A DNA stretch of 64,000 nt from Variovorax boronicumulans (GCF_029892485.1 NZ_JARXVG010000003.1:434001-498000); one strand, 5' to 3'; shown: positions 9,183 to 18,524, counted from the stretch's first letter. The notes: generated from the sequence alone by a model not told the origin. A program made the numbers and translations.

Positions 9183-9574
9183 GACAAGGCTCCTTCGCGA
9201 TTGAAGGGCCTCGCGCACGGACACGCAAGCTGACTGAAAAAGTCAGTGACGAAGAACGACGGAATTCGGAAGGGGAGAGCCGCTTGCCTGATTGGCGAAC
9301 GGGTCACGCTGCGTGCACGGCGGCCACAGCGCGGGAGAGCCTGCGCTAGAGGGCCGGATGTGTCACGCCTGCCGAGGCACGCGTCTTGTCACTGATCCAA
9401 CTGGCACTGTCCACGCACGGGGCTCCGAAGTAAAGATGCAGGATTGTTGCACCGCGTCACAATGAGCGTCAACCTTTTCGCGCTTGTCCTGCAATGCCAG
9501 CAGGGTCGTTATCGCCTCGTTGTTGCGATTCCGCCTCGGCCCGCGCTGCAACCTTTCAACAGGCTTTCATACCG
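9183..9574. other. Intergenic region between the divergent mgtA leader and the phosphatase gene
   Basis: About 390 bp without a convincing gene. It must contain the promoters for the mgtA transcript (minus) and for the phosphatase (plus). I could not pick out a reliable -35/-10 pair or a strong inverted repeat. Short open frames here lack a ribosome site and protein-like composition. Confidence 0.4.
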
Positions 9575-10045
9575 ATGACGAAACCCGCTGTCCTCTTCAT
9601 CTGCACCGGCAATATCTGCCGTTCGCCCACCGCCCATGCGCTCCTGCTGCACAAGGCGCGCCTCGCGGGATTGCCCGTCGACGTCGACAGCGCCGCCATC
9701 TCCGACGAGGAGCGCGGCAATCCGCCCGACCCGCGCTCGGTAGCCGAGGCGCGCCGACGCGGCATCGAGATGCATGCGCACTGCGCGCGGCAGGTTCGCG
9801 CCAGCGATTTCGAGCGCTTCGACTGGATCGTCGGCATGACCGCGCACCACTGCGCCGCGCTGCGCCGGCTCGCGCCCGCGGGCACCGCACACAAGATTCA
9901 CATGCTCACCGACTTCGCCGAGGGCGATGAAGGCGACGTGCCCGATCCCTGGTACGGCGGGCAACGTGCTTTCGTCGAAGCTTTCGACCTGATCGATCGC
10001 GGTGTCGACGGGCTGCTCGCCAAGCTGCAGGCCGCGGGGCGCTGA
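9575..10045 (+). CDS. Low-molecular-weight protein-tyrosine phosphatase
   Basis: The 156-residue protein has the N-terminal P-loop CTGNICRS (CX5R) of the LMW-PTP family at about residue 11 and the general acid Asp in DPWYGG near residue 123. The length is typical. Members dephosphorylate Tyr on proteins, including regulators of exopolysaccharide synthesis. No tyrosine kinase (Wzc-like) gene is adjacent, so the partner is unknown. The gene ends 4 bp from the stop codon of the convergent thioesterase. An open frame continues upstream of 9575 but adds no family sequence. Confidence 0.9.
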   Translation: MTKPAVLFICTGNICRSPTAHALLLHKARLAGLPVDVDSAAISDEERGNPPDPRSVAEARRRGIEMHAHCARQVRASDFERFDWIVGMTAHHCAALRRLAPAGTAHKIHMLTDFAEGDEGDVPDPWYGGQRAFVEAFDLIDRGVDGLLAKLQAAGR

Positions 10046-10049
10046 CCGG

Positions 10050-10472
10050 CTATTCGCAGAGCGCGCGAATGGTCGGCGGAATCGGTACCGCCCGTATGCC
10101 CCCGCTATCGCGCTTGGCGGCAAAGATGCGCACCTCTTCGCATTCGAGGATCAGGTCGTCGCCGCGCGTCACGCGGTAGGTCTGCACGAAGCTCTTGTCG
10201 CGCCACTCGGTGATGCGCACCGCGATCTCCAGCGTGTCGCCGTAGCTCGCGGCCTTCACGAAGCGCGTGTGCGTGTCCACCAGCGGCGTGCCGATCACGC
10301 CCATCGTCCTGGCTGTTTCTTCCCAGCGCGGAACGCCGCATCCGGCGAAGAAATTCCGCGAGGCCGCATCGATCCAGCGGAAGAAGTTGGGAAACCAGAC
10401 GATGCCGGCCGGGTCGCAGTCGCCGAACTCGACGCGTGCGGTGTAGATGATTTCTTTGCCTGCTGTACTCAT
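10050..10472 (-). CDS. Acyl-CoA thioesterase, 4-hydroxybenzoyl-CoA thioesterase family (hot-dog fold)
   Basis: The 140-residue protein has the hot-dog thioesterase signature FGDCDPAGIVWFPNFFRW with the catalytic Asp in the DPAG motif. It is the last gene of the operon that begins at 18428. Its start codon shares one base with the stop of the TRAP large permease (TGATG), so it is probably translationally coupled. An aryl-CoA thioesterase fits an operon containing an indolepyruvate-type oxidoreductase, which makes aryl-acetyl-CoA. The actual acyl group is not shown by the sequence. Confidence 0.85.
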   Translation of the reverse strand: MSTAGKEIIYTARVEFGDCDPAGIVWFPNFFRWIDAASRNFFAGCGVPRWEETARTMGVIGTPLVDTHTRFVKAASYGDTLEIAVRITEWRDKSFVQTYRVTRGDDLILECEEVRIFAAKRDSGGIRAVPIPPTIRALCE

Positions 10473-11773
10473 CAGCCCATTCTCGTCGGCAGCCACAGCG
10501 CGATGACCGGGAACGCGATCAGGATCACCAGCCGCACGATGTCCGTCACGATGAACGGCAGCACGCCCTTGAAGATGGTGGTGAAGCTCACGTCCTTCAC
10601 CACGCTCTTGATGACGAAGACGTTCATCCCCACCGGTGGATGGATGAGCCCCAGCTCCACCGTCATCACGATGATCACGCCGAACCAGATCGGATCGAAC
10701 CCCAGGTGCACGATCACCGGGAAGATGATGGGCACCGTCAGGATGATCATCGCCATCGCATCCATCAGGCAGCCGAGCACCAGGTACATCACCATGATGA
10801 GCGCGAGCACGCCGTAGCGGCCGATGCCCAACCCGGTGAGGAATTCGGTGAGCTTCTGCGGGCTTTGGGTGATGGTGAGGAAGTAGCCGAACAGGAGCGC
10901 GCCGATCAGCACGGTGAACACCGCCGCCGCGGTGCGCGTGGCCGAGAGCAGCGCCTCGCGGATCTTCGGGCCGTCGAGCTTGCGCCTGACGATGCCGAGG
11001 ATGAACGCGCCGCTCGCGCCCACGCCACCCGCTTCGGTCGGCGTGAAGAAGCCGCCGTAGAGCCCGCCGATCACGAACACGAACAGCACCAGCGGCGCCC
11101 ACACGTTGCGCAGATCCTTAAAGCGTTCCGACCAGGGCTTGACTTCGCCGCCGGGCAGCCAGTCGGGCCGGAGTTTCACGATGATCGCGATCGTCAGCAC
11201 ATACATCGCCATCGCGAGGATGCCCGGCACGATGCCCGCCATGAAGAGCTTGCCGATGTCCTGCTGCGTGAGGATGGCGTAGACCGCGAGCACGGTCGAT
11301 GGCGGCAATATCGCGCCCAGCGTGCCGCCCGCGGCGATCACCCCGGTGGAGAACGACTGCGGATAGTTGAAGCGCCGCATCTCCGGATACGCCACCGCCG
11401 AGAACGTGGCGGCCGTGGCCACCGACGAGCCGCAGATCGCCGCGAAGCCGCCGCAGGCCACCACGGTGGCGACGCCCAGGCCGCCGCGCATGTGGCCGAT
11501 CATCGAGTTGGCGGCCTTGAAGAGTTCGCGGCTCACGCCCGACACCGACACCAGCGCACCCATCAGCATGAACATCGGGATCACGCCGAAGGTGTAGTCG
11601 GTCACGGTGCGCATGGAGGTCTGGCCCACCAGCTTCAGCGCGGGCCCGGGGCCCACGAGGTAGCTGTAGCCGGCGACCCCCACGAGGCCCATGGCCATGC
11701 CGACCGGCACGCGCAACAGCATCAACGCGAAGAGGGCGACGAAGCCCAGGACTGCAATCGCATCGGGGCTCAT
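10472..11773 (-). CDS. dctM: TRAP transporter large permease (DctM)
   Basis: The 433-residue hydrophobic protein has many predicted membrane helices and family motifs such as LLRVPVGMAMGLVG near the N-terminus, GSSVATAATFSAVAYPEM and PPSTVLAVYAI. With DctQ and DctP it forms a sodium-driven importer for organic acids. It overlaps dctQ by 4 bp and the thioesterase by 1 bp, so it sits inside a tightly packed operon. The substrate is probably the acid metabolised by the co-encoded dehydrogenase and oxidoreductase. Confidence 0.92.
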   Translation of the reverse strand: MSPDAIAVLGFVALFALMLLRVPVGMAMGLVGVAGYSYLVGPGPALKLVGQTSMRTVTDYTFGVIPMFMLMGALVSVSGVSRELFKAANSMIGHMRGGLGVATVVACGGFAAICGSSVATAATFSAVAYPEMRRFNYPQSFSTGVIAAGGTLGAILPPSTVLAVYAILTQQDIGKLFMAGIVPGILAMAMYVLTIAIIVKLRPDWLPGGEVKPWSERFKDLRNVWAPLVLFVFVIGGLYGGFFTPTEAGGVGASGAFILGIVRRKLDGPKIREALLSATRTAAAVFTVLIGALLFGYFLTITQSPQKLTEFLTGLGIGRYGVLALIMVMYLVLGCLMDAMAMIILTVPIIFPVIVHLGFDPIWFGVIIVMTVELGLIHPPVGMNVFVIKSVVKDVSFTTIFKGVLPFIVTDIVRLVILIAFPVIALWLPTRMG

Positions 11774-12294
11774 TCGTCGGCTTTCTGTTCAGCGTGAACT
11801 TCTTCGAGCTGCTCGGGGTGAAAGATCAAGCGATACGTGCGAATGGCGATCAGCAGCACCGCGCACACGTCGCCGAACCACGCCACCGCGTAGAACGGCC
11901 AGGTGGGAATGTTCATGTCGTAGGTCAGCACGTTGTCCACGTAGGTGCCGCGCACCTTGTCGAACAGCATCGCGGTCTGCACCGCCACCACGAACAGCAG
12001 CACCAGCGTGGCGAACACGTCGATCACGCGCTTCATGCGCGGGCCTGCCGCGGTCCACACCAGGTCGACCGTGATGTGGCCGCCCCGGTAGCTGGTGGCC
12101 GCGATGCCCCAGAAGATCAGGATGCCCAGCAGCATGCGGCCGAAGTCGTAGGCGTCGGGGATCGAGGCGTCGAAGAACTTGCGCAGCACCACGGCCGCGA
12201 AGATGTTGAGCGCGACGATCCCCACGAAGATGGCGGCAAGCCATTCAATCGTGTTGATCGCGCGGTCCATGTAGCTGGCGGACCGGGCAGCCAT
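11770..12294 (-). CDS. dctQ: TRAP transporter small permease (DctQ)
   Basis: The 174-residue protein has four predicted membrane segments and the usual DctQ layout, with a conserved GILIFWGIAATSYRGGHI stretch. It pairs with DctM to form the membrane part of the importer. The start lies 3 bp after the dctP stop, and its end overlaps dctM by 4 bp. Confidence 0.9.
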   Translation of the reverse strand: MAARSASYMDRAINTIEWLAAIFVGIVALNIFAAVVLRKFFDASIPDAYDFGRMLLGILIFWGIAATSYRGGHITVDLVWTAAGPRMKRVIDVFATLVLLFVVAVQTAMLFDKVRGTYVDNVLTYDMNIPTWPFYAVAWFGDVCAVLLIAIRTYRLIFHPEQLEEVHAEQKADE

Positions 12295-12297
12295 CGC

Positions 12298-13350
12298 TCA
12301 GAGCGCCGACTTGTTCTTGGCGAGGCTGGCCTTCAGCGCATCCATCACCGCCTTCGGGTCTTCGCCCGCCTTCTTCACGCTCTCGGCCCATTGCGTTTCC
12401 GATGGTGCGGCCGCCTTGCGCCATGCATCGAGTTGTTCCGGCGTGAGCTTGTAGACCTCGTGGCCCGATTGCGCCGCGATCTTCGCGCGCCCGCCGAACT
12501 CGAAGTCCGCCCACGGTCCGGCCACCTTCTGCGCCCATTCGCTGGTGCAGTGGTCGTCGATCACCTTCTTCTGCCCGGCGGACATCGCGTCGTACTTGCC
12601 CTTGTTCATCACCCAGACGAAAGGCGTGACGTACAGCGGCGCATCCATGTGGTACTTCACCACCTTGTCGATGCCGAAGAGGCCGATCGATCCCCACGGG
12701 AAGGTGATCGCATCGGCCACGCCGCGCTCGAGCATGTCGCGCGACTCCGGTGCCGAGGCCTGCACGTTGGTGCCGCCCAGCGAGGTGATCAGCTGGCCCA
12801 CGGTGCTGGTGGCCGGGCGCACCTTCATGCCCTTGATGTCGGTGGGCAGCGTGATCTTCTTGCGCGAGTGGAAGGTGCCGGGGTCGTGCACGAAAGCGAA
12901 GCAGTACTTCACGTCCTTCATTTCCTTGGCCGCGTAGTTGCGGTACCAGGCATCGATGGCGGCCGAGCCTTCCTTGCCGTTGGCGAACAGGAAGGGCAGC
13001 GACGCACCCGCCATCACCGGAAAGCGGCCCGGCTGGTAGCCCGGGTTCACGTACGAGAAGTCCGCGATGCCGTCGCGCGCCATGTCGTAGTGGTCGAAGG
13101 CCTTGCCCAGCTGCTCCGAGGGAAACAGGATCGCGGTGATGCTGCCGTTCGATTCCTTCTTGATGTCGTCGGCCCAGGCCTGCAGGGCAGGGTTGAGCGG
13201 ATGCTGCGCCGGCACCCAGCTCGACAGCTTGATCTGCACGGGCTTGTCCTGCGCCTGTACGGCGGGCGTGCCGATCACGAGCACGGCGGTGGCGGCGCTC
13301 AGGGCCAGGGCGCGGGCCCTGGAGCGGTGGGGGTGGCGGATGGTGGTCAT
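12298..13350 (-). CDS. dctP: TRAP transporter periplasmic solute-binding protein (DctP)
   Basis: The 350-residue protein starts with a Sec signal peptide (basic RHPHRSRARA, hydrophobic core, cleavage near VQAQ). The mature part is a DctP fold with IKLSSWVPAQHPLN, FPSEQLGKAFDHYDM and KGMKVRPATSTVGQLI. The start at 13350 follows GGAGACC. A conserved Arg in the MKVRP segment usually contacts the ligand carboxylate, which agrees with an organic-acid substrate. It lies between the FMN dehydrogenase and the TRAP permease genes. Confidence 0.9.
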   Translation of the reverse strand: MTTIRHPHRSRARALALSAATAVLVIGTPAVQAQDKPVQIKLSSWVPAQHPLNPALQAWADDIKKESNGSITAILFPSEQLGKAFDHYDMARDGIADFSYVNPGYQPGRFPVMAGASLPFLFANGKEGSAAIDAWYRNYAAKEMKDVKYCFAFVHDPGTFHSRKKITLPTDIKGMKVRPATSTVGQLITSLGGTNVQASAPESRDMLERGVADAITFPWGSIGLFGIDKVVKYHMDAPLYVTPFVWVMNKGKYDAMSAGQKKVIDDHCTSEWAQKVAGPWADFEFGGRAKIAAQSGHEVYKLTPEQLDAWRKAAAPSETQWAESVKKAGEDPKAVMDALKASLAKNKSAL

Positions 13351-13388
13351 GGTCTCCTTCGTTATGTGTTTGAACTGGTTGCCGCAAT

Positions 13389-14627
13389 CTAGGCAGTCGC
13401 GTGCGCCGGGTATATGGAGGCTTTCCCGAGCGTGTTTTCCTTCAGGCCCGGAACGCTCGCGGCTTGTTCGGAAGGCGAACGGAACCCGGGCCGATCGACG
13501 TGGCGCGGGCCCAGTTCGTGCACCTGCGTGGCGCCCAGCAAGGTCATCGTGCGTTCGGTTTCCTGCGCCAGCAGTTGCAGCACGGCGAGCGCGCCTTGTT
13601 CGCCCCCGCAGGCCAGCCCGTAGACCGGCGCGCGGCCGACCAGCGTGCCGCTGGCGCCGAGCACCAGCGCTTTCACCACGTCGCTGCCGCGCCGCATGCC
13701 GCCGTCGACCAGCACCGGAATGCGCCCGCCGACCGCGTCGACGATGCGCGGCAGCGCGGCGATGCTGGCGGGCGCCGCATCGAGCTGCCGGCCGCCGTGG
13801 TTGGAGACCACGATGCCGTCGGCGCCATGGCGCACGGCGCGCTTGGCGTCTTCCGCACCCAGCAGGCCCTTGATGAGCAGGGGGCCGTCCCACAGCTTGC
13901 GCAGCCAGCCGAGACTCTCCCAGGTGAGCGTGCGGTCCATGGTGCGCGAGAGCAGGGCAGCCTGGGCCTGGGCGGAGACGGGCGCCTCGTCCGCACCGGG
14001 CAGCAGGTTCTCGAACCGCGGCATGCCGCCTCGTGCGAGCCGCAGCAGCCAGCCGGGATGCCGCGCCATGTTCAGCACGGTGCCGGGCGTGAGCCGCATC
14101 GGCACGCGAAAGCCGTGGCGCAGGTCGCGCTCGCGCAGCCCGCTGACCGGTACGTCCACCGTGAGCACCAAAGCCTCGAAACCCACGGCGCGCGCCCGCC
14201 GCACGATGCGCTCGGCGATGGCGCGCTCGCCCATCACATAGAGCTGCATCCACAACGCTGCATCGGGCGCGGCTGCGCGCACGTCCTCGATGCGTGAGTT
14301 CGATGCGGTCGAGAGTATGAAAGGCACGCCCGCGGCCTGGGCGGCGCCGGCCAGCAGCTTGTCGGCGCCGGGGCGCACGAGGCCGGCCAGTCCGATGGGG
14401 GCGACCGCGAAGGGCGCGCGCCAGCGGCGGCCGAAGAGTTCGATGCCGATGTCCATCGCACTGGTATCGCGAAGGCATTCGGGAATCAGCGGCAACTGTT
14501 CCAGCGCGTCGCGGTTGCGCTGCAGGCAGCGTTCGTCTTCCGCGCCGCCATCGACATAGTCGAACACCAGACGCGGCAGCACCCGGCGCGCGCGGCGCCG
14601 GTAGTCGTCGACGTTGAGCAGCGGCAT
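13389..14627 (-). CDS. FMN-dependent 2-hydroxyacid dehydrogenase (L-lactate/mandelate dehydrogenase family)
   Basis: The 412-residue protein matches the LldD/MdlB/glycolate-oxidase family: FDYVDGGAEDE, APIGLAGLVRPGAD, LTVDVPVSGLRERD with substrate Arg, the catalytic region IVVSNHGGRQLD with active-site His, and LVDGGMRRGSDVVKAL for FMN phosphate. Such enzymes oxidise (S)-2-hydroxyacids to 2-oxoacids. Its neighbours decarboxylate 2-oxoacids oxidatively, so aryl-lactates are more likely substrates than lactate itself; this is inference. The gene starts 16 bp after the oxidoreductase beta gene. About 30 residues at the C-terminus after GPRHVDRPG are not typical of the core fold. Confidence 0.88.
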   Translation of the reverse strand: MPLLNVDDYRRRARRVLPRLVFDYVDGGAEDERCLQRNRDALEQLPLIPECLRDTSAMDIGIELFGRRWRAPFAVAPIGLAGLVRPGADKLLAGAAQAAGVPFILSTASNSRIEDVRAAAPDAALWMQLYVMGERAIAERIVRRARAVGFEALVLTVDVPVSGLRERDLRHGFRVPMRLTPGTVLNMARHPGWLLRLARGGMPRFENLLPGADEAPVSAQAQAALLSRTMDRTLTWESLGWLRKLWDGPLLIKGLLGAEDAKRAVRHGADGIVVSNHGGRQLDAAPASIAALPRIVDAVGGRIPVLVDGGMRRGSDVVKALVLGASGTLVGRAPVYGLACGGEQGALAVLQLLAQETERTMTLLGATQVHELGPRHVDRPGFRSPSEQAASVPGLKENTLGKASIYPAHATA

Positions 14628-14643
14628 TGCGGCGCGTCTCGCT

Positions 14644-16272
14644 TCAGGCGCCGCCGGTGGGCTTGCGCTTCATCCAGCGGATGGGCTGGGCCTTGACCGG
14701 GCGGGCGGGCGCGCCGTGCGCCACCAGCGCAGCGTCGAGCGCGCGGCCGGCATCGTCGGCGAGCGCGGCCGTGCGCGCCGCCGAGATGGCCTGCGCGCGC
14801 GCCGCCGGCGCCACGCCGGGCTGCGCCGCGAGATGGCCGGTCATGTGCAGCAGGTTCTCCTTGCCGCGTTCGTTGGTGCTGCCGTAGCCCTTGATGAGCC
14901 GGCCGCACAGCGCGAGCTCGTGCCCCAGCGCCCAGGTTTCGCGTGTGCCGGCTTCCACGGCCGCGAGCCAGCGTTCGATCAGTGCCTGCTCTTCGGCGAA
15001 GCGGCTGCCGCGCCGGCGCAGCCACTTGAGCGACGACAGCAGGCGCAGCGACGCCATGCCCAGGACCGAGTGGCTGCCCACCTTGAGCGGCAATGCCCAT
15101 GGCGCAAGGCCACGCGCTTGCCGCCCGCGGTCCCACGCGGTCACGCGGCGCGACAGCGCGGGCGGCAGCAGCGCGGCGAACTCGGCGGTGCCGGGCTTGA
15201 AGTGGTCGTAGACCTTCACGATGTCGTCGTCGCCAGCGCGCACTTCCTGCCGCACGCGCTGCGCCCGGCTCGCACGGCCCTTGAGCGCGGCCACGCGCAC
15301 GATGTCGTCGAAGGCCATCCACAGCGCGAGCCAGCGCGCGGTTTCGCGGGTGACAGCAAAGCCGTGGGCGCCGGCCGGATCGGCGGTGCGCTCGGCATCG
15401 AGCACCTGGGCCAGCCGCTCGGCGTACAGCTTCGCGTAGGCGGCGTCCTGGTAGTCGAGCACGCGCGCATGGCCGAGCGTGAGCATGTCGTGCACGGCGG
15501 GTGGAAAGCGGCGTGCCAGTTCGTCGGGCAGCGCACATGCCGGCGGTGGTGCGTCGGCGGTGTCGCCGGCCATCACGCTGTTCACGAAGGCCGCCTGGGT
15601 GCGAGGTGCGCTCACCGCATCGAAGGCGGCCGCGAAGCCGCGCAGGCTGGCGGCGGCCATCTTGTTGAGCTTCTCGGGCGCGCTCGTGTCGCCGCCGCGC
15701 ACCACATGCTCGTAGGCTTCGCGCCGAAACGGGAAGAGGCCGCTGCCCGCGATGGCGCCCAGCATCACTGCGCTGACCACGGTGCCGCTGTCGCGCGCGA
15801 TGGCATTCATGTCGAACACATGGTGCTCGCGGCTGAAGGCCTTGACCACATCGACAAGCCGTTGCGCATCGGCGCGTCCATCGCCGGGTTCCATGCGCTC
15901 GGCGGTGGTGAAGATGCGTGCCGAGGAACTGATGACCAGCGTGCGCAACGGTGCGCTCATGCCGTTGCCGATCTGCCGCGCGGTCTCGAGCAGTTCCGAC
16001 GACACGATCGCATCGAGCGCGCCCGGCACCGGGCTCAGGCTGAACACCGGGCGCCTGCCGCCGAGCTGCGCGAGCGGCACGGGGAACACCTCGATGTAGT
16101 AAGTGGTGGCGCCGGTGCGCTGCGCCACGCCGGGGATCGACGTGCTCTGCGCGGCGTAGCCGGCATGGCGGGCGATGTCCACCAGCCATTCGGTGAGCAC
16201 GCCGCCGCCTTCGCCGCCGAGGGCGCAGACCAGGAGCGTGAGCGGACGGTTCTGTTCCATGGCGCGGCTCAT
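14644..16272 (-). CDS. Indolepyruvate oxidoreductase beta-type subunit (DUF6537 family)
   Basis: The 542-residue protein has an N-terminal gamma/beta-type domain typical of 2-oxoacid:ferredoxin oxidoreductases (VCALGGEGGGVLTEWLV, then STSIPGVAQRTGATTYYIE). It also has a C-terminal all-helical DUF6537 extension that contains a KVYDHFKPG stretch and a YGSTNERG motif. The short archaeal IorB is about 200 residues, so this is the long proteobacterial form. It pairs with the overlapping alpha gene (4-bp overlap) to convert aryl-pyruvates to aryl-acetyl-CoA with CO2 release. The start codon is uncertain by four residues because a second Met follows. Confidence 0.85.
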   Translation of the reverse strand: MSRAMEQNRPLTLLVCALGGEGGGVLTEWLVDIARHAGYAAQSTSIPGVAQRTGATTYYIEVFPVPLAQLGGRRPVFSLSPVPGALDAIVSSELLETARQIGNGMSAPLRTLVISSSARIFTTAERMEPGDGRADAQRLVDVVKAFSREHHVFDMNAIARDSGTVVSAVMLGAIAGSGLFPFRREAYEHVVRGGDTSAPEKLNKMAAASLRGFAAAFDAVSAPRTQAAFVNSVMAGDTADAPPPACALPDELARRFPPAVHDMLTLGHARVLDYQDAAYAKLYAERLAQVLDAERTADPAGAHGFAVTRETARWLALWMAFDDIVRVAALKGRASRAQRVRQEVRAGDDDIVKVYDHFKPGTAEFAALLPPALSRRVTAWDRGRQARGLAPWALPLKVGSHSVLGMASLRLLSSLKWLRRRGSRFAEEQALIERWLAAVEAGTRETWALGHELALCGRLIKGYGSTNERGKENLLHMTGHLAAQPGVAPAARAQAISAARTAALADDAGRALDAALVAHGAPARPVKAQPIRWMKRKPTGGA

Positions 16273-18428
16273 GCAGGTTGCAGTGCGCGAACGACGGCGC
16301 CGCGCAGGCCGTGCAGCAGGCGCTCATGCCACTTCGGGTTCTGCACCACCTCGGCCCGGTAGAAGCTCGGGCACAGCGTGGCCGCATGCGCGTTCTCGCC
16401 GCACAGGCCGCAGCCCACGCAGCCGTCGATCACGGTCGCCACGGGGTCCACCTTGAGCGGATCGGGGTTGTCCTTGAGCGTGAGCGTGGGGCAGCCCGAG
16501 AGGCGGATGCAGGCGTGATCGCCGTTGCACACGTCCTCATCGACGCCGTACTTCACGCGCACCACGCGCTCGCCCTTTTTCAGAAGGCCCGCGATCCATG
16601 GCTTGATGCGCCGCTGCCGCTCGAGCTGGCACTCGCCCTCGGCGATCACCACCTTCAGGCCGTTGAAGTCGCTGGTGAGCGCCTCGGTCAGCGTCTTGCG
16701 CATGCGCTCCACGTCGTAGGTTGTCACCGTGCGCATCCACTTCACGCCCAGCCCGGTGAGCGTGGCTTCGATGGTCTGGTTCTTGTCGACCAGGCTCTGC
16801 TGCTTGTCGACGGCGCGCTCCTTCGTCTCGTCGTCGGGCGTGGAGATGATGTCTTGCGTGCCGGTGGCCGAGGTGTAGCCGTTCTTGAAGATCAGCAGCA
16901 CCGCGTCGTCGTCGTTGAAGAGCGCGCTCTGCACGCCGGTGAGCAGGCCGTTGTGCCAGAAGCCGCCGTCGCCCATGATCGAGAGCGTGCGGCGGTTCAT
17001 CATCGGCGCGACGCCCGCGCGGCTCGCGAGGCTCATGCCGTAGCCGAGGATCGAGTGGCCCATCGAGAAGGGCTCGAAGGTGCCGAAGGCATGGCAGCCG
17101 ATGTCTGCCGCAATGTGCACCGGGCCGGTCTCCTGCTGCGCGAGCTTGAGGGCGGAGAACACCGGGCGTTCGGGGCAGCCGATGCAAAAGCTTGGCGGGC
17201 GGTTGGGCAGCGGCGTGGAGAGCTGTCGCGCGACAGCCTCGCGGCGCTCGCGATTGCCCGCCAGCCACGCCTGTGCGGACGACGAGGCTTCGCTCGCCTC
17301 GATGTACTTCGCGGCGAAGACGCCGATGCCGCCGGACAGCACCTCGACGCCGTACTCGCCCGCCGCGGGCAGCATGTCCTTGCCGTGCAGCGGCGTCTGG
17401 ATGTCGCGCCGGCGCAGGAGCGTGGCAATGTCCTGCTCGATGTATTCGGGCTGGCCTTCTTCCACCACCAGCACCGCGCGCTTGCCCACGCAGAAGTCGG
17501 CCACCTGCTCGGGCACCAGCGGGTAAGTCACGTTGAGCACGAGGATCGGGATGTCGGTCTCGCCGAATGCATCCGCCAGCCCTTGCTGCTGCAGGCTTCG
17601 GATCAGCGCGTTGTAGAGCCCGCCCTGCACGACGATGCCGAGGTCGGCGTGGCGCCCACCCGGTATCAGTTCGTTGAGGCCGTTCGCCACGATGTAGCGC
17701 CGCGCCGCCGGAATGCGTTCGTCGCCCTTGAGCTTTTCGTGGCGGAAGGTGACGGGCGGGTGCGCAAGCCGCATGTAGTCGAAACCCGCGGGCTCGGTCA
17801 TCAGCGCGCGGGTCGACACCGCAGGCGAGATGTTGTCCTTGCACTCGAAGCTGCCGCGCACATGGCAGGTGCGGATGCGCAGTTCCATCAGGCAGGGCAT
17901 GTTCGAGGTCTCGGACAGGCGAAAGCCTTCTTCGACCATCCGCACCATCACGCCGAGGTCGGGCCGCGGATCGAGCAGGCACATGCTCGACTTGAGCGCA
18001 TAGGCATGGGTGCGCTCCTGGATCACGCTGGCGCCTTCGCCGTAGTCCTCGCCCACCACCACCAGCACGCCGCCGGTCACGCCCGGCGAGGAGAGGTTCG
18101 ACAGCGCATCGGCCGCCACGTTGGTGCCGACGATGGACTTCCAAGTCACCGCGCCGCGCAGCGGATAGTGGATGGAGGCGCCGAGCATCGCCGCGGCCGA
18201 GGCTTCGTTGGAACACGCCTCAACGTGCACGCCGAGCTCATCCATGTAGGCCTTGCCCTGGACCATCACGTCGAGCAGGTGCGACACGGGCGCGCCCTGG
18301 TAGCCGCCCACGTAGGCCACGCCGGACTGCAAGAGGCCCTTGGTGATGGCGAGGATGCCCTCGCCGTGGAAGGTGGCGCCACTGCCCAGGCGCAGCATTT
18401 CCACTTCCTTGCTGAATGAAACTTCCAT
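16269..18428 (-). CDS. iorA: Indolepyruvate ferredoxin oxidoreductase alpha-type subunit
   Basis: The 719-residue thiamine-diphosphate enzyme shows GGYQGAPVSHLLD near the N-terminus and VEACSNEASAAAMLGA. The ThDP-binding half contains IGCPERPVFSAL, DIGCHAFG and GDGGFWHNGL. A C-terminal segment with several Cys (GCVGCGLCGENAHAATLC) probably holds Fe-S clusters. It is the first gene of a minus-strand operon of seven further-downstream-linked genes ending at 10050. A LysR regulator is transcribed divergently 96 bp away. The ATG at 18428 was preferred over an upstream in-frame ATG because family similarity begins with SFSKEVEMLRLGSG. Confidence 0.88.
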   Translation of the reverse strand: MEVSFSKEVEMLRLGSGATFHGEGILAITKGLLQSGVAYVGGYQGAPVSHLLDVMVQGKAYMDELGVHVEACSNEASAAAMLGASIHYPLRGAVTWKSIVGTNVAADALSNLSSPGVTGGVLVVVGEDYGEGASVIQERTHAYALKSSMCLLDPRPDLGVMVRMVEEGFRLSETSNMPCLMELRIRTCHVRGSFECKDNISPAVSTRALMTEPAGFDYMRLAHPPVTFRHEKLKGDERIPAARRYIVANGLNELIPGGRHADLGIVVQGGLYNALIRSLQQQGLADAFGETDIPILVLNVTYPLVPEQVADFCVGKRAVLVVEEGQPEYIEQDIATLLRRRDIQTPLHGKDMLPAAGEYGVEVLSGGIGVFAAKYIEASEASSSAQAWLAGNRERREAVARQLSTPLPNRPPSFCIGCPERPVFSALKLAQQETGPVHIAADIGCHAFGTFEPFSMGHSILGYGMSLASRAGVAPMMNRRTLSIMGDGGFWHNGLLTGVQSALFNDDDAVLLIFKNGYTSATGTQDIISTPDDETKERAVDKQQSLVDKNQTIEATLTGLGVKWMRTVTTYDVERMRKTLTEALTSDFNGLKVVIAEGECQLERQRRIKPWIAGLLKKGERVVRVKYGVDEDVCNGDHACIRLSGCPTLTLKDNPDPLKVDPVATVIDGCVGCGLCGENAHAATLCPSFYRAEVVQNPKWHERLLHGLRGAVVRALQPA

Positions 18429-18524
18429 CGTGTCTCGTCGTTGTTGTGGGGCTCGAAGGAGCACGGACAGGGGAGTGTGGTCACGCGGGGGCCATACTTC
18501 AATAAAATAATTCGGCTATCCAAT
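18429..18524. promoter_or_regulatory. Divergent promoter region between the ior/TRAP operon and its LysR gene
   Basis: This 96-bp gap contains an AT-rich island (about 18495-18524, with AATAAAATAATTC) in otherwise GC-rich DNA. That is the expected layout for a LysR-controlled divergent promoter. I see no clean long inverted repeat, so the exact operator is not assigned. Confidence 0.4.

Noticed and set aside
6147..9233. Open frame of about 1030 codons antisense to mgtA
   Set aside because: Composition rich in His, Arg and Gln, no motifs, and mgtA on the other strand is certain.
13389..14627. Calling the FMN enzyme a plain L-lactate dehydrogenase (lldD)
   Set aside because: The family covers lactate, mandelate and glycolate; the neighbouring indolepyruvate-type oxidoreductase points to aryl 2-hydroxyacids, so no symbol was given.
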